Shown: one piece after another, positions 21,369 to 29,933 of the stretch | How the letters are laid out: the number at the start of each line of letters is the position of its first letter | How positions within the stretch are numbered: the stretch's first letter is position 1 | From: Rhynchopus sp. YZ270_cl-10 | Taxonomy: Eukaryota > Euglenozoa > Diplonemea > Diplonemida > Diplonemidae | Assembly (NCBI GenBank): GCA_964035575.1 | Contig: OZ037893.1 | Span: forward strand, 806,001-870,000 | Reading direction: 5' to 3' | DNA length: 64,000 nucleotides | Notes under the pieces: generated by a model | What the model was told of the DNA's origin: nothing | Databases searched by the model: none | What the model saw: only the letters and a program-made list of their open reading frames with translations | Made by a program: the position numbers and the translations under genes

Positions 21369-24300
21369 ATGGTACACGGAAACGGAGGTGTCGCCGTTAA
21401 TACAGTACTAGGGCGTGCTCTTACTGTGGAAGAGGTGGATGTCGAGTTGCGGACCTCTTTTGGGGTGTTGGTTGAAACAAGCTGTGTGGAGTACCTTGGG
21501 TGGTGTGTGTGGGAGGGGCTTGGGAGGGTCGTGGTGTTGTGTGATAAGGTGTTGTTCATTTGCTCACAATCTACCCGCGCAAAGGCTGCGATCAACGCTG
21601 TAGAGGTGACTGCAGCCTCCGTTGAAACAAACCACCTCCACGTAACCGCAGGCAGCACCTCCCTATTGATCTCCCTTCCTTCACCTCAAGCTGCACAACA
21701 CCTTTTGGTCCTCCTCCTTGCGTACGCTCCGTCTATACGACACGCAGGGTTCTCACACCACGATACCCTCCGCATTTCTGAACGCTCCGCTTTTGGTGCC
21801 CCACAGCCACGACACAGTATCATCTCTGATGATGCACATCTAATCCAAGGACTTTCCGCAACAGTTCCTTTAGGTGATCCTAGCCAGGGTCTTGAGGGGC
21901 GAAGTGGGAGCGGAGGGGTGTCGATTCCTGAGGCAAGGGGCCCTCGGGAGACTGGGGTGCGAGAGGAGCGTGCCTCAGCAGGACCACCTCCATCACAGTT
22001 TTCTCCGTTGCGACCTGAGGTTGGAGGGATGTATTCGGGGCCTACCTTGCCGACACCTTTACCTGAGAGCGCTGGGTCGGAGGGATGGGATGAGGCGACC
22101 GAAACATCGAGACAAAGACGTTTATCGCAACGGAGACGACGTGCCTCTCTCTCTACACACGAATCAATAGTAGATACTGCACAAAGCGCGCGATCTGAGC
22201 AAAATGATGCACATGACACCTCTATGAAATCCATTGAATTGAAGGCCTATTCTACAGCATTCCAAGGAAGGAAGGTGGGAGCGGAGGAGGGGGGGGAAGA
22301 GAGGAGCGAGCCTTCCCCACAGGGGGGTCAAGGTGAGGAGCTGAAAGGCGGTGATACTCATGAGGTCTCTGAGGAACTGCACGGCAGCCTGCCTCCCGAG
22401 GTGCCTTCCTTTGAGTATAGCTCTTCGCTTCCTGCGTGGGAGGAGGAGCGATCTGAGGTACCGTCCATTTCTGTGTCAAAAGGGGACAGTACAGACATGC
22501 ACGGTGCATTTGATAAGGTGAGTGTGAGTGGGGGAAAGTACAGGGATGTAAACACCGTGTCGCGGATTGCAAAAGGGAAGGAGTTTGTGTTTGGAGGGAG
22601 GCCGTCTGGTGCGCAAGAGGACAGTGGTGAGGTGGCGTCTTCTGGTGCGTATATTGCCCCGAGTTTGTCAGAGGGGGAGGTGAATTCACTTCCAAAGAAT
22701 GTCTCGTTTTCCTCAGTAGGGAGTGCGTGGGGGAGCTTTGCGAGCAATCCCGGAAATCCGCAGGCAAAATCGTTTTTGGGTCTTGGAAACCAATTTCTTG
22801 GAATTGACACTGCGTTGGGGTTGCCATACATCAACTACGAAAACAACGGGAGATATTCAGACGACATTGTTGAAACTATAACAAAGGTGCGCGGTGCTGA
22901 TCACATTGCGCTGCATTTCGCTGGGGTTGTTTACCAAGCCCGCGGGGGGTTTGATGGGCCAACCAAAACCCGTATTCTCCTTATCTCCAAAAACTGTCTT
23001 TTTTTAGTCCGTCCACGAGAGAACAGCGCGTCGAAGTTTGTTCTTGTCAAAAACCTTCGTACAGTCTTTGCGGTGACGCATCAGAAACGGCAGTGGGTTG
23101 CGATTGCCACAGTGTCGCCAGAGGATAACCTATTGCTTCAGGTTGATAGGAGCCAGGAGATTATCACGATTCTTAAGACGATTTACACGGAAGAAAAGCG
23201 TTTGAGCAGTGATGTGCTGCGTATTGTGTACAATGAGGAAGATGTGCTGGGAAGAGTTGCCATAGCTACCACGGATACGAAGGCGAATAAGGTGCCGGTG
23301 ATGCCGACGCTTCCGTCTCGTCTGATTGAGGAAAGGATGGATGTCGCTGCAGTGCGTGGCGCCTCCCCAACCTTCGCGAAGGACGCAGACCTCGCCTGGC
23401 GTGCAGTTCTCGAATGTGAAGAGCCGCCCCGTCTCCTTCTCAACCAGGTTGCGCAAAACTTCCAACACTCCCCACCACCAGCCGCGCTAGAATTCCTCTT
23501 CCAAAACCAGGGCACACCCTTGCTGCCGCACATTTTTGAGCCAAAAACAAACTTTTCGGTGCTCTGTCCAACCCACTTCTGCATCTATTACTTCACACGC
23601 CACGAAAAAAAATGTGCTCCAATCGAGTTGTTGCAGGAGATCAAGCTTTTTGATGGCAAACTCCGTAAGACTCTAGTCTTTTCTTGCAAGGAGCCGTACG
23701 AATCTTTGGTGGTGGAGTTCGAGACGGGGAAGGGGGCTGTGATTATGCAGGTAATTGAGACGATGAGGAAGCTGATTGGGCGGCGTGCGGTGGGGTTTCA
23801 GGTGGTCAAGGATACTGAGTACTATCCAGAGGGGGCAGGTCAGGTGGCTCCAATTGTTCCTGTCACTACCTATTTGCCACCGCTGTTGGATGAGCACCTG
23901 GACGGGCAGGAAGGGGGCACACACTCTTGCTATAATATCTACCATTTGCCTGGAGAGCCATTGGGGATCACGTACAAAGAGGCAACACGCACCGTGGTGG
24001 TGGTAGAGGTGTTGGAGGGCTCGCCTGCTTGGTCCGCAGGGTTAAGGCGAAACTGCATTCTCCTGGCAGTTGCGGGGTTTACGATCAACACTGCAGACGA
24101 TTTTCGCAACATAACCCGCCACTCTGTCGCAAACAAAGAACAGTTCGTCCGTGTCGACTGCGTCAACTGCCTCCCCCCAACCATCACCCCCGAAGGTGTC
24201 ATCCTCAACACAGTCCCAAACCCAAAGTCCGAAACCCCCCCCGCAGTGACAATAGAACCCATCACCGCACCGCACTTCCTCCCAGAGAACATCAAGGCAA

Positions 24301-24764
24301 AGTTTAATCTGGCCCTGAAGCGTTCGAGCAGTGCAACATACTATATGTGTGTCGTGCACAAGCTGGGGGCAAAGCATATGCAGGAGCGTGTTCTGACTGT
24401 CAGCTCGAAGGCGTTGTACATAGTGGACCCTGAGAGCGGGGTGGTGAAGCGTGGCATGCAGTTGGGCAGCATACGTGAGGTGTTCATTGCGGCGCAGGGC
24501 TACATCGGACTGCGGATTCCGACAGAGTACGATCTCTTGTTCCAGACGACGAAGTGTGGAGGCAAGCAAGGCAAGACCAAATATGAGCAGGCCGAAGCGA
24601 TCGTGGAGGTTCTGCTTCAGCTGTTCAGGCATCATACAGGCGCACGGTTGCAAGTGACAAACATTGAAGGACGCCCCCTAAAAGACTTCCTGCAGCTCAA
24701 AAAACCAGACTGGATAGCAAAAACTCTTGCAGAAGGCAGACGTCGCGACTCCATGACCCTTTGA
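21369..24764 (+). CDS. PDZ-domain protein with several PH/TH1-like modules
   Basis: Intronless frame of 1131 residues; start is the first in-frame ATG (A-run then ATGG). The N-terminus (about 15-130) looks like a PH-type fold (VLVETSCVEYLGWCVW, VVLCDKVLFICSQS). Residues about 150-480 are Ser/Gly/Glu-rich and probably disordered. A second PH-like stretch lies near 500-610 (KTRILLISKNCLFLVRP) and a third near 720-830. A PDZ domain spans about 854-935 (GEPLGITYKE, VVVEVLEGSPAWSAGLRRN, ILLAVAGFTI). The C-terminal 150 residues resemble a myosin-I TH1 or PH fold (RVLTVSSKALYIVDPESG). This suggests a membrane-associated scaffold. PDZ is fairly sure; the PH/TH1 calls are weaker and rest on pattern only. 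Confidence 0.75.
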   Translation: MVHGNGGVAVNTVLGRALTVEEVDVELRTSFGVLVETSCVEYLGWCVWEGLGRVVVLCDKVLFICSQSTRAKAAINAVEVTAASVETNHLHVTAGSTSLLISLPSPQAAQHLLVLLLAYAPSIRHAGFSHHDTLRISERSAFGAPQPRHSIISDDAHLIQGLSATVPLGDPSQGLEGRSGSGGVSIPEARGPRETGVREERASAGPPPSQFSPLRPEVGGMYSGPTLPTPLPESAGSEGWDEATETSRQRRLSQRRRRASLSTHESIVDTAQSARSEQNDAHDTSMKSIELKAYSTAFQGRKVGAEEGGEERSEPSPQGGQGEELKGGDTHEVSEELHGSLPPEVPSFEYSSSLPAWEEERSEVPSISVSKGDSTDMHGAFDKVSVSGGKYRDVNTVSRIAKGKEFVFGGRPSGAQEDSGEVASSGAYIAPSLSEGEVNSLPKNVSFSSVGSAWGSFASNPGNPQAKSFLGLGNQFLGIDTALGLPYINYENNGRYSDDIVETITKVRGADHIALHFAGVVYQARGGFDGPTKTRILLISKNCLFLVRPRENSASKFVLVKNLRTVFAVTHQKRQWVAIATVSPEDNLLLQVDRSQEIITILKTIYTEEKRLSSDVLRIVYNEEDVLGRVAIATTDTKANKVPVMPTLPSRLIEERMDVAAVRGASPTFAKDADLAWRAVLECEEPPRLLLNQVAQNFQHSPPPAALEFLFQNQGTPLLPHIFEPKTNFSVLCPTHFCIYYFTRHEKKCAPIELLQEIKLFDGKLRKTLVFSCKEPYESLVVEFETGKGAVIMQVIETMRKLIGRRAVGFQVVKDTEYYPEGAGQVAPIVPVTTYLPPLLDEHLDGQEGGTHSCYNIYHLPGEPLGITYKEATRTVVVVEVLEGSPAWSAGLRRNCILLAVAGFTINTADDFRNITRHSVANKEQFVRVDCVNCLPPTITPEGVILNTVPNPKSETPPAVTIEPITAPHFLPENIKAKFNLALKRSSSATYYMCVVHKLGAKHMQERVLTVSSKALYIVDPESGVVKRGMQLGSIREVFIAAQGYIGLRIPTEYDLLFQTTKCGGKQGKTKYEQAEAIVEVLLQLFRHHTGARLQVTNIEGRPLKDFLQLKKPDWIAKTLAEGRRRDSMTL

Positions 24765-25975
24765 GAGCAAAGGAGAGAGTCCATGTGTTGTTGGTGTCGC
24801 CGCGCTTGGTACTTTGCTTCAGGTGTCTTAGCATGTGGGCTTAGGTTTATTATGCAAACTTTGTTTACTTCAAAGTGTGGTAACATGGGTGCATTCGTCT
24901 TTTACGTCTTGTTTACTTATTACTCATAACCCCGTCCCCCAAATGTACCAACTATTAGAAAGAAAAAAGGAGGGGGCTTTTTTTATACAAAGGGGGGGAG
25001 ATTGTACACCAGACACAGCGATGGTAATACCACCCACCTCGCAACTTATGCGTGAGTAGGGAGCTTGATCACTCGCAAGACCTGACAACTCTGTTCAGAA
25101 TACCTGCAAAAGCAAGCTGTAACAGCCCACAGCTTCACATAAGTTGCTGGGTTGTAAAGCGATGCAAGACATTGCTTCCCTCCTGCACCAACCCTAAATA
25201 AGCTCGCAACCCTCTTGCCAGGCTCTACATGCCTGAGTCAGGTTCTCAGCTGCGCAAGAAACATGAACACGAAACACAGAAGTGCCGTCCACACAGCGTT
25301 GTTATCGAACCCTGCCTCGCAACTTATGCGCGAGCAGGGCAGCTTTGCCACCGCAAGACCACAACACAGCAACACGAACATGATGACATAACAAAGAGAA
25401 CAATCCAACTCCGAACGACTTTGAGAGATAAACTCTTTATTAGGAAGAGCCGGCTGAGTACGCATTCTGTTGCTTCCCGACAAAACCCCACCTCAACGCA
25501 AACAAGCTCGCAACCCTCTTGCCAGGCTCTACATGCCTGGGTCAGGTTCTCAGCTGCGCAAGAAACATCCATCACACACGACACTCTTGACCTGCATGAT
25601 GAAAATCAAACACAAACATTCTGTCACCTCCGAACTGAGTCGGCACCTTGTGTGCTGGTGTGCGTAATTACTGTGTTTTCATCCAAATACCTGGCTGACT
25701 GTTCACCACCGACACATCACAAACACCACACAGCAGTGGTTTTTACCACCCACCTCGCAACTTATGCGTGAGTTGGGAGTGATCACTCGCAAGACCTCAC
25801 TCTGTCAAGCGAATATCGGCTGACGAATGTCCCCTCTCGGACCCACCCTTTCCTTACCCAAATACCTGGTTGCCTGTTCACTCACACCCACAGTGTGTCC
25901 GTTTTTTAATGCCGTTCTTCTCAGCCCACCCCTGTGCTCCCCACCCCACATTCCTCAGGTTTGCTAAATAAAACA
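24765..25975. other. Intergenic region dominated by the upstream copy of a 0.7-kb direct repeat
   Basis: Contains 25014-25710, nearly identical to 28900-29595, followed by a partial next unit to about 25797. Just before the next gene is a C/T-rich stretch ending in CCTCAG (25957). No gene seen. Confidence 0.6.
25014..25710 (+). repeat. Long direct repeat, upstream copy
   Basis: About 697 bp, differing at only a few positions from 28900-29595. It contains two copies of a 60-base sub-unit (GCTCGCAACCCTCTTGCCAG ... GCTGCGCAAGAAACAT) near 25202 and 25506. Pairing CTCTTGC with GCAAGAA and CAGGC with GCCTG could fold it. Composition is more balanced than other spacers. Confidence 0.85.
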
Positions 25976-28024
25976 ATGCTCGCATTTGGGCTTCTTGCGG
26001 CTGTGACGATGGGTGGGTACACAGAGGGGCTTTGCCACGTTAGCGATGAGTATTGCAGTCACGTTGCGTTTGAGGATGGGACTGTTTCTTCCTTGGTGAT
26101 GCATCCGAACGGAGCACACATGGCAGGTGTAATTCGTGGACCGGGTCCTGACGAGCGCACAATTTTCATCCGCGCCACGGAGACTGCCCAAGGTGTGCAC
26201 CACTACGGGATGCAGCCAGACATTTGGTCCCTGACGGTGGCTCAGGTGCATACTGTTGACTTCATAACATCTCTCGTCTTGTCACCCGACAGTACCAAGC
26301 TCGTGATAGCTACCACCGACGCAGTGTATGTCGTGACTGACTTTCAAGAGGAGGAAAGCGACGAACAGTTGACAAACCGCTATTGGCAGACCCTCGCGGT
26401 CCACCCTCACAACGCGTGGGTGGCGAGTGCCTATACTGTGATCTCTGGGTCACCTGAAGTCAAGGTGTACAACGTTGATACCCTATCGGAGGTGGCAAGT
26501 TTGCAAATGGTCGAGGGTGGGTCCATCACCGAACTTGCGTTTTCACCTGACGGAGACTTTCTGGCCTACTCCAACAATGCATCTGGGGTGGTAGTGGTGT
26601 TCAGCACTGCCGACTGGACAAGGCTCGCTACGCTCTCACTGAGCAACGCTAAGACTGTGAAGTTTTCTGCAGACAGCAGCGCTCTCATGGCGGGGTCCAC
26701 AGACGGCCAAGTTGTGAGGTGGAGCTTTCCTCTTCCACCTGCTGATGCAGTACCCGAAGTGCTGCTTGTTCCACAGGCAGATGTTCGTGGGTTTGCCTGG
26801 TCGCCTGATGGTCGCCGTGTTGCGGTGATAAGAGTCCCTATCACGCTGGGCCCTGAATCCCTCACGGTGTATGACTTGATGAACGACAACGCCGACACCC
26901 GCATTATCGTCACACCGTCTTACACAGCTGCGCGTATCATGTTCAGGAGTGACAACATCATCCAGACGTGCTCAGGGACAAGTACCACCTGCAATCTGTG
27001 GACCATCCCACCCGCAGTTGCCCTCCCGAGCCCCGTTCCCACCATTGTCCCAGCGTTGCCAATGGACACACCACTCCCCACTGTTGGGGGCACCGAAGCA
27101 CCATCTGCTTGTGTGCAGCCAAACACACTGACTGGAACTTGCTCATCGATTCTGAACTGTGCTCTGAAGATCCACCACTTGGAACCTGTGCGCAGTGTGG
27201 CCTTCTCGCCCGACAGCAGCATGCTCGCCACAGGCTCCGACGACGGTGTGGTGCGTCTCTACGAGGCCGGCACTGGTGCTTTCCTCCGCCATGCGGCGTG
27301 TGTGGACTTCATCGCGTACGACATTGTGTTCTCGCCGGACAGCACGCGTTTTGCTGTTGGTGGTGCTGGTGGAAGCCTGGTGGTGTGCGACAGTGCGACA
27401 GGCGTGGCGCTGCTGCACCTCCCTGTGCACAGCAGCATGCCTGTGACACGTGTGTCCTTCTCTGAGGACGGCGAGTGGGTCATCTCTGCAGGAAGCGACT
27501 CCGCTGTCAGGAAGTACAGCGCAATGACGGCAGGGAAGCCCGACCTCGTGATTCAGGGTTACACACGTGACGCAGTGTTTTCGGCAGGTGGCGCCAGCAT
27601 TGCGAGTGTGGGCACACGTGTGACGGACCCTGTTGTGGTGTGGGATGCTGACAACGGTGCGAAGAAGGAGGAGCTTGACCTGATTCTGGGCGACGTGCGT
27701 TCGCTTTCGTTCAGCAGCAACGCAACACATCTGGCAAGGGGTTACCCTGACGGGAAGGTGCGTGTGTGGCACGCAGGTGCCGACAGGCTGACCCTCTCAC
27801 TGCCGTCGGGGTTTCTCTTTGATGCGGCCTTCAGCCCCAACGACGCATACCTCGCTGCGGTGGGTCTCGGGGACGTGGTGGTGTGGGATGCTGCGACAGG
27901 TGCTGTGGCCTCTCTCCTCGCTGCACATACCTCAGTTGTGAGCAGACTTGCTTTCTCTCCTGACAGCACCCGTCTTGCCACTGCTGGGCACGACGGGGCT
28001 GTCTATGTGTGGAACCTGCATTGA
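25976..28024 (+). CDS. Secreted WD40 double beta-propeller protein
   Basis: 682 residues, no introns. The start ATG is preceded by AAAACA and opens a signal peptide (MLAFGLLAAVTMGGYTEGLC). The rest is made of WD40-type blades recognisable by FSPD-like turns: LSPDSTKLV, FSPDGDFLAY, FSADSSALM, WSPDGRRVAV, FSPDSSMLATGSDDGVVRL, FSPDSTRFAVGG, FSEDGEWVISAGSD, FSSNATHLARG, FSPNDAYLAAVG and FSPDSTRLATAGHDGAVYVW. A Pro-rich linker with several cysteines near residues 340-400 separates an N-terminal from a C-terminal propeller. No membrane span follows, so secretion or lumenal location is inferred; most WD40 proteins are cytosolic. An upstream in-frame extension to 25934 exists without ATG. The gene is flanked by nearly identical direct repeats. 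Confidence 0.85.
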   Translation: MLAFGLLAAVTMGGYTEGLCHVSDEYCSHVAFEDGTVSSLVMHPNGAHMAGVIRGPGPDERTIFIRATETAQGVHHYGMQPDIWSLTVAQVHTVDFITSLVLSPDSTKLVIATTDAVYVVTDFQEEESDEQLTNRYWQTLAVHPHNAWVASAYTVISGSPEVKVYNVDTLSEVASLQMVEGGSITELAFSPDGDFLAYSNNASGVVVVFSTADWTRLATLSLSNAKTVKFSADSSALMAGSTDGQVVRWSFPLPPADAVPEVLLVPQADVRGFAWSPDGRRVAVIRVPITLGPESLTVYDLMNDNADTRIIVTPSYTAARIMFRSDNIIQTCSGTSTTCNLWTIPPAVALPSPVPTIVPALPMDTPLPTVGGTEAPSACVQPNTLTGTCSSILNCALKIHHLEPVRSVAFSPDSSMLATGSDDGVVRLYEAGTGAFLRHAACVDFIAYDIVFSPDSTRFAVGGAGGSLVVCDSATGVALLHLPVHSSMPVTRVSFSEDGEWVISAGSDSAVRKYSAMTAGKPDLVIQGYTRDAVFSAGGASIASVGTRVTDPVVVWDADNGAKKEELDLILGDVRSLSFSSNATHLARGYPDGKVRVWHAGADRLTLSLPSGFLFDAAFSPNDAYLAAVGLGDVVVWDAATGAVASLLAAHTSVVSRLAFSPDSTRLATAGHDGAVYVWNLH

Positions 28025-28146
28025 GCTGCGTTGTTTTTGGTTCTGTTTGCTTTGTTGTCAATTATTTGAGCAAATGGGATAATTTCCCATTCCCCTTTTA
28101 GCTGCTTCATTTGCCCTCTGACCCTTTTCCCCTTTCTCTTATTGTT

Positions 28147-28182
28147 TAAGGTACACTGCCACAAGAGGGCTTTGTATTTCAA
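28147..28182 (+). repeat. Class III hairpin
   Basis: AAGGTACA pairs with TGTATTT; between them CTGCC, ACAAGAG, GGGCT. Lies about 120 bases after the WD40 stop codon. Confidence 0.6.
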
Positions 28183-28677
28183 TTCAACTATTTTTTCAAG
28201 TGCCCAATTTTCCCCCACACACCATGAAAGCTGAGAGGCATAGCAAAGCAGAGACGCTTCGCGTATTAGCCTCAGCACACACATTGTGTTCAGGTGTTTT
28301 CCTTTTCTGTCCTGTCGCGGATGATCTAGGTCAGCGGCAAAGGCCACATCAATTTGGATATGTTACAAGATGGAGCCGCATTTTAAAGTGCGGCAGCAGT
28401 GGGTCAAGTAAATAATTTTCTTCAGAACGATTTGAGAACACACAGAATCTCGATGTGCGATAAATTCACATGTCGAAATAACAGATCCTATCAAATAAGC
28501 GACGTCTGTGTTGAGTTGATGGGCGTCTCCTCGAGTATTTGGCTCGCATTATAGTTAAAGAAAATCACTTCCCCTCCCTCGTTTTCTTCTTTGTCAGCAC
28601 CGCTCACATGATCGTGAGGGTCATCCCTAGGGCACTATCCGCGATGTCCTTCTCTTCCCTGCTGTATGATTCGCAAA

Positions 28678-28899
28678 GAAGCTCGCAACCCTCTTGCCAG
28701 GCTCTACATGCCTGAGTCAGGTTCTCAGCTGCGCAAGAAACATCCATCACACGACACTCTTGACCTGCATGATGAAAATCAAACACAAACATTCTGTCAC
28801 CTCCGAACTGAGTCGGCACCTTGTGTGCTGGTGTGCGTAATTACTGTGTTTTCATCCAAATACCTGGCTGACTGTTCACCACCCACATCACAAACACCA
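28678..28899 (+). repeat. Partial unit of the long direct repeat
   Basis: Matches the last third of the 0.7-kb unit and abuts the full copy, so the downstream repeats are arranged in tandem. Confidence 0.75.
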
Positions 28900-29595
28900 C
28901 ACAGCGATGGTAATACCACCCACCTCGCAACTTATGCGTGAGTAGGGAGCTTGATCACTCGCAAGACCTCACAACTCTGTTCAGAATACCTGCAAAAGCA
29001 AGCTGTAACAGCCCACAGCTTCACATAAGTTGCTGGGTTGTAAAGCGATGCGAGACATTGCTTCCCTCCTGCACCAACCCCAAACAAGCTCGCAACCCTC
29101 TTGCCAGGCTCTACATGCCTGAGTCAGGTTCTCAGCTGCGCAAGAAACATGAACACGAAACACAGAAGTGCCGTCCACACAGCGTTGTTATCGAACCCTG
29201 CCTCGCAACTTATGCGCGAGCAGGGCAGCTTTGCCACCGCAAGACCACAACACAGCAACACGAACATGATGACATAACAAAGAGAACAATCCAACTCCGA
29301 ACGACTTTGAGAGATAAACTCTTTATTAGGAAGAGCCGGCTGAGTACGCATTCTGTTGCTTCCCGACAAAACCCCACCTCAACGCAAACAAGCTCGCAAC
29401 CCTCTTGCCAGGCTCCGCATGCCTGAGTCAGGTTCTCGGCTGCGCAAGAAACATCCATCACACACGACACTTTTGACCTGCATGATGAAAATCAAACACA
29501 AACATTCTGTCACCTCCGAACTGAGTCGGCACCTTGTGTGCTGGTGTGCGTAATTACTGTGTTTTCATCCAAATACCTGGCTGACTGTTCACCAC
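28900..29595 (+). repeat. Long direct repeat, downstream copy
   Basis: About 696 bp, nearly identical to 25014-25710, in the same orientation on the other side of the WD40 gene. Sub-units lie near 29089 and 29391; shorter decayed sub-units continue to 29790. Confidence 0.85.
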
Positions 29596-29933
29596 CCACA
29601 CTTCGCTCGACTCACATCCGCAAGCAAGCTGTAACAGCCCACAGCTTCACATAAGTTTCTGGGTTGTAAAGCGATGCGAGACAGTCACTGATTGCCCCTC
29701 CCCCCCTTTTCTCCACAAACGAAAGCTCGCAACCCTCTTGCCCTACATGCCTGAGTCAGGTTCTCAGCTGCGCAAGAAATCACATCACCACACTGGCCCC
29801 TCCCCCCACCACCACGCAACTTCTGCATGAAAAGCTTGATCACTCACGACCCCCCACAACTACCACACAAACCTCACAGTTTCCCTCACCCTACAACCAC
29901 AGGGCTCCCTTCCAACCTTCATGCCCATTCCTG

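Larger units (their letters stand above)
28025..29933. other. Intergenic region with a class III hairpin and the downstream long repeats
   Basis: Begins with a class III hairpin (28147-28182), then from 28678 a partial repeat unit, the full copy 28900-29595, and degenerate pieces to about 29790. No gene seen; a CCACAG acceptor-like site ends at 29901. Confidence 0.55.

Noticed and set aside
25200-29470. The 60-base sub-units as a CRISPR-like array
   Set aside because: Spacing is irregular (300 bases or more), spacers are themselves repeated, and the context is a eukaryotic intergenic region.
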